NCBI RefSeq assembly: GCF_015351475.1
Contig: NZ_JADKPR010000003.1
Coordinates: forward strand, 124,001-188,000
DNA from: Flavobacterium sp. HJJ
Lineage (GTDB): Bacteria > Bacteroidota > Bacteroidia > Flavobacteriales > Flavobacteriaceae
Direction of reading: 5' to 3'
DNA: 64,000 bases
Position 1 is the stretch's first letter; each line of letters begins with the position of its first letter. Made by a program: the position numbers and the translations under genes. Below the pieces are notes generated by a model. The model searched no databases and was not told the DNA's origin. It worked only from the letters and a program-made list of their open reading frames with translations. This document shows positions 30,323-39,277 of this stretch, one piece after another.

Positions 30323-32305
30323 ATGAAAAGATATATAAAAAATAAAATCTCAACACTTGTGCCTTTAGTAGCAGCAACTGCTCTTTTGGTTTCTTGTTCT
30401 AAGGATTTTCTGGAGCCGGATCCACTTTCGCTTTACGAACCGGAAACTACATTCACTACAGAAGCTGGGTTAAAAGCAGTTTTAGCAAATGCTGATAAAG
30501 GGCTGCGTAATAATTACATCCATTTTAACAGTGCCGGTAATAGTGTGCCTATTGGTACAGAATATGTTTTCTCTGATATGGCAAAATATGGAAAAACGGA
30601 TAATACCAGTACTATTTCTGATTTTGCCAATACCATGGTGCCCACCATGAGTTTTAAAAGGGATACCAATGATGATTTTTATTTTGGGTTTTACTGGGAT
30701 GAAGGTTATACCGGCATTAAACATGCTAATACTATATTGCGATACATTGATTATGTACCAAATTTATCACAAGAAGATAAAAATAAATATATTGGTCAGG
30801 CTTATTTTCACAGAGCATACCGCTATCTTAATTTAGTGTATCAATTTGGAGATATTCCGTTGATTACAAAAATTCTGGAAGTTCCAAAACAGAGTTACTA
30901 TTCTACTAAAAAGGAAGCTATTATTGAAATGATTACAGCAGATATGGAAAAAGCTGTAGAATGGGTACCGGATCAGTCAAAATTACCTTATCTAGGTTTA
31001 GTAAACAAAGGTGCATGCCGTCAGTTATTGATTAAGTGTTATTTAGCATCAGGCAGATTTGCAGAAGCTGAAGCACAGGCTAATATTCTTATCAACCAAT
31101 CAGGTTATTCTTTGATGCAGAGTACTTTTGGAACTTTTGATCCAGGAGGAAATCCAACTACATGGACAATTAACAGAAATGTAATCTGGGATTTGCACCG
31201 ACCTGAAAACAAGATTATTGGTGGTAATAAAGAAGCAATATTGGTAATGCCAAATGGCGGAGTACAGTCATTTTTAGGATTTGCTTCGATGAGAATTTTT
31301 GGACCTAACTGGAATTCCGGTACACTTACCACACCTGATGGTAAGCAGGCTGCAGGCCGTTTTGCCTCTAACAATGCAAATTATCAGGCTAAATATGATT
31401 ATGCAAGAGCATTGGGACGCGGTATCGCTACTATTAGTGCGTCTTATTATTCACAGCATCCTATGTGGGTTGTAAATGGTGTAGAGGATAAGCAGGATCT
31501 TAGACACAACAGCACTGTTGGTAACTGGGTAAATATGACTGATCTTAAATATAGTGATAAAACTTCTGCTTACTATCAGCAGAATTTTAGAATGAAATTT
31601 AATAACGTTCTGTTATCGAAGGACACTTTGCGTGAATGGTTTGATTTTCCTTTGTATAAAATTTATCTGCATGATGTTGTAAATGAAACTAATCCAAATG
31701 CGACTGATTTTCAAGGTGCCAGTACCGGAAGTAAAGCACATTGGTATCTGTACCGTTTAGCCGAAACTTATCTGTTAAGAGCCGAAGCACGTTTCTATCA
31801 GGGTAATACTGCTGGAGCAGCTCAGGATGTAAATGTTATCAGAGCGAGAGCAGGAGCTTCTCAAATGTATACTAATGTAACTATTGGAGATATTTGTGCA
31901 GAAAGAGGAAGGGAACTTTATCTTGAAGAATGGAGAAATGTCGAGTTAAAACGTATCTCGCACTGTCTTGCACTCAGCGGAAAACCAGATGAATGGGGCC
32001 AGACTTACAGTAAAACCAATTGGGATAAGCAGTCTGGAGTAGATGCAGCAGGAGGAAGTTATTGGTATCAGCGTATTGTACATTATACTCTTTATAACAA
32101 ATATCCAGCTGGTATTGTGGTTCCAAATGGTACTAAATTTTATACCATGGACAAACGCAATAACTACTGGCCTATTCCTAACAGCGCTATAACGGCTAAT
32201 ATTAAAGGTAAACTAAGTCAGAACTTCGGTTATGACGGTTACGATGCTAACGTTAAGGTTTGGGACAAATGGCAGGATGCTGTTGCAAATGAATCGCAGC
32301 TTTAA
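30323..32305 (+). CDS. SusD/RagB-like glycan-binding lipoprotein (region B)
   Basis: 660 residues with lipobox Cys25 (LLVS-C) followed by SKDFLEPDP, like the region A SusD. SusD-family signatures are YIGQAYFHRAYRYLNLVYQFGDIPL near 152-176, YLYRLAETYLLRAEARFYQGN near 474-494, VIRARAGA, ERGRELYLEEWRNVELKR, and a C-terminal YWPIPNSAI. It forms the surface lid of the SusC encoded 11 bp upstream. The operon may continue to the GH128 gene, but a 19 bp inverted repeat follows the stop, so the downstream genes could be partly uncoupled. Confidence 0.95.
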   Translation: MKRYIKNKISTLVPLVAATALLVSCSKDFLEPDPLSLYEPETTFTTEAGLKAVLANADKGLRNNYIHFNSAGNSVPIGTEYVFSDMAKYGKTDNTSTISDFANTMVPTMSFKRDTNDDFYFGFYWDEGYTGIKHANTILRYIDYVPNLSQEDKNKYIGQAYFHRAYRYLNLVYQFGDIPLITKILEVPKQSYYSTKKEAIIEMITADMEKAVEWVPDQSKLPYLGLVNKGACRQLLIKCYLASGRFAEAEAQANILINQSGYSLMQSTFGTFDPGGNPTTWTINRNVIWDLHRPENKIIGGNKEAILVMPNGGVQSFLGFASMRIFGPNWNSGTLTTPDGKQAAGRFASNNANYQAKYDYARALGRGIATISASYYSQHPMWVVNGVEDKQDLRHNSTVGNWVNMTDLKYSDKTSAYYQQNFRMKFNNVLLSKDTLREWFDFPLYKIYLHDVVNETNPNATDFQGASTGSKAHWYLYRLAETYLLRAEARFYQGNTAGAAQDVNVIRARAGASQMYTNVTIGDICAERGRELYLEEWRNVELKRISHCLALSGKPDEWGQTYSKTNWDKQSGVDAAGGSYWYQRIVHYTLYNKYPAGIVVPNGTKFYTMDKRNNYWPIPNSAITANIKGKLSQNFGYDGYDANVKVWDKWQDAVANESQL

Positions 32306-32314
32306 TTTAATAAA

Positions 32315-32368
32315 GTATCGTCATCTGCAGTAATTTGAATTGTTTTCTTTTACTGCGGATGATGATAC
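32315..32368 (+). terminator. Long hairpin after the region B susD
   Basis: Arms at 32315-32333 and 32350-32368 pair over 19 bp with two mismatches around a 16 nt loop. No strong T run follows, so this may be an attenuator or mRNA-stabilising stem rather than a full terminator; such stems after susCD can explain higher susCD than enzyme transcript levels. The remaining 32369-32712 holds a 68-codon frame with no family resemblance and a possible TAATTTTG promoter element near 32641; I see no gene in it. Confidence 0.55.
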
Positions 32369-32712
32369 ATCTTTATGGATTTAAAATATCCAGCTTTTCT
32401 ACTACTTATTTTTAAATATTGACTGTTAAAGCATTATTCCCGGAAGTAAGGGATAATGCTGGCAGTCATTATATAATCTGCATGAATAAATATTGTGACC
32501 GTAAGATTCAAAAGAATAATTACGGATTCAGCAATATAAATAATGACAATAATTTCAATACAATTTTACCTGTTAATAAAAGCGAAAGAAATTTTATCTG
32601 TTTTGAATTTAAAATCAGAGGTTAGACAATTTCTTAAGCAAATAATTTTGTTGGTTACTAATGAAAGAATTAAACAAAAATTTTACAATAATTTTTAAAA
32701 CGAATATTTCAT

Positions 32713-35700
32713 ATGAAAAAACTATACACATTTTTATTATTCTGGTTATCGGTTTTTGTATTCAATATACATGCACAAGCTCCTAATCTGCCTGTTAAAG
32801 CAGGTTTGGCAACAACTTTAAATGGTTCTAAGACTTTTACAAACGCTGTGAGTTCAGATATTATATCTTTTCCATTATCCAATCAAACCGAATTTACTTT
32901 AGAAGTAAAAGCCAAAGTTAACTCGGCAGCCGGAAGAGGATTGGATGTTGAGGTTAAAAATACCAGCGGACTCGGATTTAGAACCTCTTTAGATAAAACA
33001 ACTTTTAATAATACAACAATTTTATCGTTAACTGATAATTTAAGTACTTCAGTAGATAATGCTCAGGAACAAACTTATCGGTATGCAATAAAAGACGGAG
33101 TTGCTAATATTTATCAGGATGGACATTATTTAACTTCTAAAGCGCTTAATTTTTTAAATGATAATTCGGGAGCCGCTGTAGCATACGGTGCTGATAATTT
33201 ACTAGGAAGATGGGCTGGAGTTACAGGGAATAATTCTGGAAAACCTAATGATTATGGCTGGGCTAATACGGCTGCAGGTCTGCCTTGGAATACTGCTAAT
33301 TCAACCAGTGGTGTTAGATATCTGGATGTAACTTCGGGACATACTTATGAATCCGATAATACAGTTTTCAGCGGAAGAATAATGTACATTCGCTGGGACA
33401 ATGCCAGTTATTCAGCATCAGTATATAGTTATCCTGTTAAACTGGAACAAGGCCTGAGATATGAATTTTCATGGCTTTATGAATATATTTCCAATGCTGC
33501 TCCGGGAGCTAAATTGAATGTAGCAATATCGTCAGGGGCTGATGGATCGGGTGTTTTGACTTCGAAATCATTTACAACTGGTAATGCCAATAAATTAAGA
33601 AAAGGAGATTTATCTTTTGTTTCGAATGCTGACGGTCTTTATTATTTGACAATTACAGGTGATTACGCACTTATGGCGATTGCCGATTTAAAATTGAAAT
33701 CTTCAAATTTAATTAATAACTGGGACGGTTATTTCAATGATAATGCAGGAACGCCGGCTGCTTATGGATGGACTAATGCTGCTTCTCCAACGATTTTTAA
33801 TACAGCAAACAGTACGAGCGGAACACGATTTATGGATGTAACTTCGGGGCATACTTTTGAATCCGATAATTCCGTTTACAGCGGAAGATTACTGTATATC
33901 AGATGGGATAGCACAGCACTTGAAAATTCAGTTTATTCTTTCCCGGTGCAGTTGGAAGCTTCAAAAGACTATCAATTTTCATGGATTTATGAATATATTT
34001 CTAATTTAAGTCCCGGTTCTCAAATGACTGTATCCATTTCTACAGCCACAAATGGCGGAGGAACAGTTCTGGCATCAAAAAGTTTTGTAACCGGAGCCGT
34101 TAATAAATTAAGAAAAGGAGATTTGTCATTTCAATCTCAAACAGCTGCAGGAACATATTACATTAACGTAACTGGGGCCAAAGCACTTTTTGGAATAGGT
34201 GATTTAAAAGTTCAGAGCCAGCAGACAGCCAATATTGTTATTGGAAAAAATTATGTGGCAGGTGCTGTTGATATGGCAGTTACTTCTGTGACTTTTGAAA
34301 ATACAGCTTATGCACCGGTAAAAGTTATTAGTCCTTCACTGCAGACTGCAAATATTTCAGCCAATACGAGTGCTGCAGCTTATACAAAATCAAATGTTGT
34401 GTTAAGCGGCACAGCTTCTTTATATCTTAAAAACGGATACAATCCTTTAATTAATTCGACAGTAAACTTAAGTTCGGCAGATAACCGTCTGTATTTTGAA
34501 AACATTAAACCAAGTGACGTAATCAGTTCGCAGTTACAATATGTTTCAATAAACGGTGTTGCGGCAGTCAATGGCACCAATGTAAATGTTACAAATTACG
34601 GGTCAGGTACGGCAGTCTCGCCTTATACTGCAAGTTATCAGCCATTGCAGGTTTTTACCGAAGAAAATTATGCAGGAACATCGCAGCAGTATGTTACGGT
34701 GACTCCATTTGATAATTTAGGATCATTTGATAATGCCATCAAATCATTTAAATTAAAAAAAGGGTATATGGCCACTTTTGCCACAAGTGCAGACGGATCA
34801 GGATACAGCAGGGTTTATATAGCTGAAAATGAAGATCTGGAAGTTCCTGTTTTACCTGTTAATTTAAAAGGAACAATTTCATTTATCAGAACTATGAAAT
34901 GGCACCAGGTCACCAAAAAAGGACTAGCCGGGGGAAGTACAGAAGCTATAAATGCAGAAAATATTACATGGTATTACAATTGGAATACAGGAATGGATAC
35001 CACGCCAAATGTAGAATATGTCCCGATTAGACAAACTCAGTATTGGCCTGGATTTGCGCCTGCATATACTAAAGATGGTTATACACATTTCCTTGGTTTT
35101 AATGAACCAGACCGTCCTGATCAGTCGAATATGACAGTGGAGGCAGCGATTAGTTCTTGGCCAGGCCTTTTAAAATCTGGTTTGAGAGTGGGTTCTCCAG
35201 CAACATCAGATCCTTTTAATCCGTGGATGGCTAATTTTATGACTCAGGCAGAGGCCAATAATTACAGGGTTGATTATGTTGCACTTCACTGTTACTGGTA
35301 TAAAACTGCGGCACAATGGAAAAGTGATTTACAGTACATATATGATAAGTACCACCGACCAATCTGGATTACAGAATGGAATATTGGAGCTAACTGGACT
35401 GCTAATAATTTTCCGGATGATGTGAATACGCTTACTGATGCCAATGCGGCTAAACACAAAAATGATTTAGCAGCTATATTAACTGTTTTAGAAAGTGCTG
35501 ATTATGTAGAACGCTATTCTATTTACAATTGGGTACAGGATGCCAGAGCAATGTATGTTACTATAAATGATGCTTTTAAAACCAGAAACCCAAACTGGCA
35601 GAGTTATGTATGGCTTCAGACAGCACCAGTAATTTCCAGTACAGCAGCTGATTATACGGTTTTAACTCCGGCAGGACAGTATTATGCTAAAAATGCATCA

Positions 35701-36603
35701 GCGAAAGCTTATAATTCAGCTAAGGAATACATTCCTGTGTGGAAAACAAAAGTAGAAACGCTGAGTTATACCCTTTCATCTGATTATAAGAATATTACAG
35801 TAAAATGGACAGGGACTAATAAGGATTTAGTTAATAAATATGTTCTTGAAAGAAAACTAAGCGGCGAAAGTGCATTTTCAGTTTTCTATGAATCAACAAA
35901 CTATAGTGTTCTTGAAAAAATAGATCTGGTTCGTACACATGCCGAATACAGAATTAAAGTTATAGGTAAAGATAATGTTGAATCTGCATACTCAGCCATA
36001 TTGGTTTATGATCAGCCGGTTATTCCTGCAATTCCTGCTGGCTTTCAGGGTGAGGCCATCTCGACATCAGCAATTAATTTAAAATGGTCGCCAGTATCAG
36101 GAGCTGAATCTTATAAAATTAAAAGAGCAGCAACAATAAATGGTACTTATGAAATGTTAGCTGCTTATGTAAAAGATACCATTTTTGGCGATACAAATCT
36201 AGCAGCAAATACAGATTACTTCTATAAAATTGCATCAGAAAATGCTGGAGGAGAAAGTCAGTATTCTGCAGTTTTGCAGGTTAAAACATTGTCACAGTCA
36301 CAAAGAGGAACAGCTGTTAAAACTGTAGTTTCTTTGGATGTGAATACATTGCCGGAAGAATCTGCTGATAAAATCTGCGTGTTTCCAAACTCTACGACAG
36401 GTCTATTTGATGTTATTTTACCAGTGAATGAGGATGTTGTCTCAATTGCAATTTTTACTTTGGATGGTAAATTAATTTCAGCATCGAATCATTTAAATAC
36501 AAACGGTAAAGTGCAGCTGAATATTGAAAATCAGCCTCCGGGAATTTATCTGGTAAAGATTCAATCACATCCAGATAAAACACTCCGAATTATTAAAAAA
36601 TAA
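32713..36603 (+). CDS. Secreted GH128-type (Glyco_hydro_cc) glycanase with duplicated modules and T9SS sorting domain
   Basis: 1296 residues: signal peptide (1-21), N-terminal beta-rich part (about 25-160), a module of about 170 residues present twice in tandem (about 166-332 and 336-503, both with NSTSGxRxxDVTSGHTxESDN and NKLRKGDLSF), a further beta domain (about 505-720), then the catalytic core (about 735-1010). The core has GFNEPDRPD with likely acid/base E798 and ITEWNIGANW with likely nucleophile E888, as in the GH128 endo-beta-1,3-glucanase clan. Two fibronectin III-like domains and a C-terminal type IX sorting domain (about 1220-1296, FPNSTTGLFDV to IYLVKIQS) follow. It should be secreted and cut the polymer outside the cell. 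Beta-1,3-glucan is the known family substrate; a beta-1,3-galactan is possible from context. Confidence 0.85.
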   Translation: MKKLYTFLLFWLSVFVFNIHAQAPNLPVKAGLATTLNGSKTFTNAVSSDIISFPLSNQTEFTLEVKAKVNSAAGRGLDVEVKNTSGLGFRTSLDKTTFNNTTILSLTDNLSTSVDNAQEQTYRYAIKDGVANIYQDGHYLTSKALNFLNDNSGAAVAYGADNLLGRWAGVTGNNSGKPNDYGWANTAAGLPWNTANSTSGVRYLDVTSGHTYESDNTVFSGRIMYIRWDNASYSASVYSYPVKLEQGLRYEFSWLYEYISNAAPGAKLNVAISSGADGSGVLTSKSFTTGNANKLRKGDLSFVSNADGLYYLTITGDYALMAIADLKLKSSNLINNWDGYFNDNAGTPAAYGWTNAASPTIFNTANSTSGTRFMDVTSGHTFESDNSVYSGRLLYIRWDSTALENSVYSFPVQLEASKDYQFSWIYEYISNLSPGSQMTVSISTATNGGGTVLASKSFVTGAVNKLRKGDLSFQSQTAAGTYYINVTGAKALFGIGDLKVQSQQTANIVIGKNYVAGAVDMAVTSVTFENTAYAPVKVISPSLQTANISANTSAAAYTKSNVVLSGTASLYLKNGYNPLINSTVNLSSADNRLYFENIKPSDVISSQLQYVSINGVAAVNGTNVNVTNYGSGTAVSPYTASYQPLQVFTEENYAGTSQQYVTVTPFDNLGSFDNAIKSFKLKKGYMATFATSADGSGYSRVYIAENEDLEVPVLPVNLKGTISFIRTMKWHQVTKKGLAGGSTEAINAENITWYYNWNTGMDTTPNVEYVPIRQTQYWPGFAPAYTKDGYTHFLGFNEPDRPDQSNMTVEAAISSWPGLLKSGLRVGSPATSDPFNPWMANFMTQAEANNYRVDYVALHCYWYKTAAQWKSDLQYIYDKYHRPIWITEWNIGANWTANNFPDDVNTLTDANAAKHKNDLAAILTVLESADYVERYSIYNWVQDARAMYVTINDAFKTRNPNWQSYVWLQTAPVISSTAADYTVLTPAGQYYAKNASAKAYNSAKEYIPVWKTKVETLSYTLSSDYKNITVKWTGTNKDLVNKYVLERKLSGESAFSVFYESTNYSVLEKIDLVRTHAEYRIKVIGKDNVESAYSAILVYDQPVIPAIPAGFQGEAISTSAINLKWSPVSGAESYKIKRAATINGTYEMLAAYVKDTIFGDTNLAANTDYFYKIASENAGGESQYSAVLQVKTLSQSQRGTAVKTVVSLDVNTLPEESADKICVFPNSTTGLFDVILPVNEDVVSIAIFTLDGKLISASNHLNTNGKVQLNIENQPPGIYLVKIQSHPDKTLRIIKK

Positions 36604-36650
36604 CGAATTGCTGATGTAAAAAAGTATTGGGTTTTTAATTTAGTAATAAT

Positions 36651-36677
36651 GAGGGATCTTTTGGGATCCCTCATTTT
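36651..36677 (+). terminator. Terminator hairpin after the GH128 gene
   Basis: A perfect 8 bp stem GAGGGATC/GATCCCTC with a 6 nt loop is followed by ATTTT. It lies about 50 bp after the stop and precedes the GH16 gene. Confidence 0.65.
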
Positions 36678-36723
36678 AATAGAGCAGTTTTTGATTGCTC
36701 ATAATTAATTTTTGATTTGAAAT

Positions 36724-37587
36724 ATGTTTAAAATGAGATTTGCTGGTAAGCTTTTGGTATTGGGAATTGTCCTGATTTTGATTTATGGTTTTGTAACAGA
36801 TAAGGAAAAACTGCCAAAGTATAAAGGGTATCATTTGATTTGGAATGATGAATTTACTATTGACGGAACTCCGGATAAAAAGAATTGGAACTATGAAGAG
36901 GGTTTTGTCAGAAACAATGAGAATCAATGGTATCAAAAAGAGAATGCCTATTGCCAAACCGGATTTCTTATAATCGAAGCCAAAAAGGAAAGCAGAAAAA
37001 ATCCTGATTTCGTTTCGTATAATCACAAAGACTGGCGCAAAAAAAGAGATTCTATAAAAATCACTTCCTCCTGTTTAATTACGCAGGGAAAACATTCCTG
37101 GAAATATGGAAGGTTTGAAATGCGGGCCAAAATTCCGGTATCAAAAGGAATGTGGCCTGCCTTTTGGACTCTTGGCATTGAAGGAAACTGGCCTGCTAAC
37201 GGAGAGATTGACATTATGGAATATTACACGGGCAAAATACTAGCCAATGCGGCATGGAAATCAGATAAGCAGAATACGGCATGGGACAGTAAAACGGTTC
37301 CGCTGAGTGATTTTAAAGACAGTTCCTGGGCTGATAAATTTCATATATGGAGAATGGACTGGGATGCACAATCGATTAAGTTATATGTTGATAATCAGCT
37401 TTTAAATGAGATCGATGTGAAGGGAACTGTCCAAAACGCTGCCCAAAAGATACTTCCGTTTCAGCAGCCTCATTATTTATTAGTAAATCTGGCAGTAGGC
37501 GGAGATAATGGCGGCCAGTATACGGCAGAAAATTTTCCGTCAAAATACATAATAGATTATATAAGGGTTTATCAAAAAAATAAGTAA
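36724..37587 (+). CDS. GH16 endo-beta-1,3-glycanase (laminarinase/galactanase type)
   Basis: 287 residues, a single GH16 jelly roll after an N-terminal hydrophobic segment (about 5-24) that may be a signal peptide or anchor. WNDEFTIDGTPDKKNWNYE begins the fold, GMWPAFWTLG leads to the active-site strand, and GEIDIMEYY carries nucleophile E161, D163 and acid/base E166. This ExDxxE form with the extra Met (beta-bulge) is that of laminarinases and related enzymes, not lichenases. Some such Bacteroidota enzymes cut beta-1,3-galactan in arabinogalactan. It is followed after a single base by the GH43 gene, so the two are translationally linked. Confidence 0.9.
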   Translation: MFKMRFAGKLLVLGIVLILIYGFVTDKEKLPKYKGYHLIWNDEFTIDGTPDKKNWNYEEGFVRNNENQWYQKENAYCQTGFLIIEAKKESRKNPDFVSYNHKDWRKKRDSIKITSSCLITQGKHSWKYGRFEMRAKIPVSKGMWPAFWTLGIEGNWPANGEIDIMEYYTGKILANAAWKSDKQNTAWDSKTVPLSDFKDSSWADKFHIWRMDWDAQSIKLYVDNQLLNEIDVKGTVQNAAQKILPFQQPHYLLVNLAVGGDNGGQYTAENFPSKYIIDYIRVYQKNK

Positions 37588-37588
37588 A

Positions 37589-38713
37589 ATGAAATTAAAA
37601 TATTCGATAGTTCTGTGTTTCCTATGCTCTTTTGTTTTTTCGCAAAACAATTATTTCTTTTCTGGAAAAAAATGGAAGGATACAGATGGCGTACATATTA
37701 ATGCTCATGGCGGCGGTATTATTTTTGCCGGCGGAACGTATTATTGGTATGGAGAATTTAAGACCGAAGGCAAAGGAGGAAACACCGCTTTAAAGGGTGT
37801 CAGCTGCTATACGTCTAAAGATTTATATAACTGGAAAAACGAAGGTATTGTTCTAAAGGCTGAACAGAATCCTAATTCGGAAATAACAAAAGGCTGTATA
37901 ATTGAACGTCCGAAAGTGGTTTTTAATAAAAAGACAGGAAAGTATGTGATGTGGTTTCATTTGGAATTGAAAGGGCAGGGGTACGATGCAGCAAGAGCAG
38001 CGACAGCTATTAGTGATTCGCCTAAAGGACCGTTTAAATTTAAGAAATCATACCGTCCGAATAAAGGAGTATGGCCAGTCGATTTTAAAGATGAATTTAA
38101 ATCGGCCACGGCCAATGAAAGCAGTTTAAAATCCTGGAGCCCAGAATGGCTGACAGCAATTCAGAACGGTCTGCTGGTACGAAGGGATTTTGACAAAGGA
38201 CAGATGTCAAGAGACATGACTGTATATGTCGATGACAATGAAAAGGCTTATCTGATTCACTCATCTGAGGATAATCTGACGCTTCATATTTCGGAACTTA
38301 CAGATGACTATTTGGATTTTACCAAAAAATGGACACGAATGGCTCCAGCTGGTCATAATGAAGCACCCGCAGTTTTCAAAAAAGGCGGAATGTATTATAT
38401 GATAACCTCTGGATGCACAGGCTGGGATCCTAATGAAGCACGTTCGTTTAGCTCTAAATCTATTTTGGGACCGTGGAAAGCTTTGGGTAATCCGTGCACG
38501 GGTCCGCATGCAGAATTAACATTCCATTCGCAAAGCACTTATGTTTTTCCAGTTCAGGGCAAAAAAGACCAGTTTATTTTTATGGCAGACAGATGGAAAC
38601 CTGACAATCCCATCGACGGAAGTTATATTTGGCTGCCAATAAAAACAGCAGATGAGAAACCAATTTTAGTATGGTCTGATAAATGGAATCTATCAGATTT
38701 TAAAGAAAATTAA
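37589..38713 (+). CDS. GH43 glycoside hydrolase, subfamily 24/34 type (exo-beta-1,3-galactanase-like)
   Basis: 374 residues with a signal peptide (about 1-18). A five-bladed propeller is indicated by HINAHGGGIIFAGGTYYWYGE (about 32-52), CIIERPKVVFNKKTGKYVMWFH, AYLIHSSEDNLTLHI, and NEAPAVFKKGGMYYMITSG with probable acid E258. The INAHGGG opening is typical of subfamilies 24 and 34, which include exo-beta-1,3-galactanases lacking the usual N-terminal catalytic Asp; I likewise do not see an obvious base there. Ordinary GH43 xylosidases or arabinanases look different. With GH16, GH2 and DUF2264 around it, release of galactose from a beta-1,3-galactan is the best guess, but subfamily placement needs a proper alignment. 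Confidence 0.8.
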   Translation: MKLKYSIVLCFLCSFVFSQNNYFFSGKKWKDTDGVHINAHGGGIIFAGGTYYWYGEFKTEGKGGNTALKGVSCYTSKDLYNWKNEGIVLKAEQNPNSEITKGCIIERPKVVFNKKTGKYVMWFHLELKGQGYDAARAATAISDSPKGPFKFKKSYRPNKGVWPVDFKDEFKSATANESSLKSWSPEWLTAIQNGLLVRRDFDKGQMSRDMTVYVDDNEKAYLIHSSEDNLTLHISELTDDYLDFTKKWTRMAPAGHNEAPAVFKKGGMYYMITSGCTGWDPNEARSFSSKSILGPWKALGNPCTGPHAELTFHSQSTYVFPVQGKKDQFIFMADRWKPDNPIDGSYIWLPIKTADEKPILVWSDKWNLSDFKEN

Positions 38714-38775
38714 TAAAATTAAATATTACTATACTTAACTAATACCAAACAGATCTAATTAGCTCCAGATTAAAA

Positions 38776-38830
38776 GATTTAGACAGATTTTAAAAAAAAA
38801 TAGTACTGAAATCTGCGAGAATCTGTTTAA
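38776..38830. repeat. Degenerate flavobacterial palindromic repeat
   Basis: GATTTAGACAGATTTT pairs imperfectly with AAATCTGCGAGAATC across an A-rich centre. The wording (aatctgcgagaatctg) is like common intergenic repeats of flavobacteria. It may act as a bidirectional transcript end after the GH43 gene. Confidence 0.4.
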
Positions 38831-38919
38831 TCAGCAGCGATAAAAATACATAGTATTATTTGCGTACAGTCATAAAATTAAAAATAGAATTTAATGTCAG
38901 TGAATTAATAAATTTATAG

Positions 38920-39075
38920 GCAGACGAAACCGAAATTAAAACATTTGATGTCAAATGGCTTATGTCAGTTCACAGCCATCGAAAAGTTGGTGATAAAACG
39001 GTTAGAATTCCGAAATTATTTGAGGTCGATTTATCAGGTGATAAATTATTGATATTAAAAGCTTATGCGCCATAG
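38920..39075 (+). pseudogene. Gene remnant, possibly C-terminus of an NTF2/SnoaL-like protein
   Basis: A 51-codon open frame without a start codon at its beginning (a TAG stands just before it) reads ADETEIKTFDVKWLMSVHSH and ends FEVDLSGDKLLILKAYAP before TAG. It has protein-like composition, and the end recalls the 'GKI..e..y' tail of NTF2-like small proteins. It is too short and too weak for firm assignment. It sits in the 564 bp gap between GH43 and GH2. Confidence 0.3.
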
Positions 39076-39189
39076 AGTAATATTTTTAATAGGTTTAAAC
39101 AATAGAAATTAATATTCTTAGGAGGGCAGAATTTTAAATTAAAGAAGTTTTCAGACCAAGAAATTAAACGTAATTTTTATATATTTGAA

Positions 39190-39208
39190 AAGTGTTGTTT
39201 TTACACTT
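39190..39208 (+). promoter_or_regulatory. AAGTGT-N7-ACACTT palindrome before the region B GH2 gene
   Basis: A perfect palindrome, 70 bp before the GH2 ATG. TATATTTG, a -7 match, lies just upstream (39178-39185) and TATATATTG just downstream. The motif plus following ACTTATAT is almost identical to the site before the GH97 gene at 518, which argues for a shared regulator. Confidence 0.5.
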
Positions 39209-39277
39209 ATATATTGTAATTTATATATAGTTAATGTGTAAAACATTTTTTAAATAATCAAAAGTAATCAGGCAGTA

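Noticed and set aside
32419..32625. 68-codon open frame before GH128
   Set aside because: No family resemblance, Asn-rich low-complexity middle, no promoter or partner; AT-rich intergenic DNA often gives such frames.
36676..37026. 116-codon minus-strand frame over the GH16 start
   Set aside because: Antisense to the GH16 signal and first strands; apparent membrane character is produced by the complement of the real gene.
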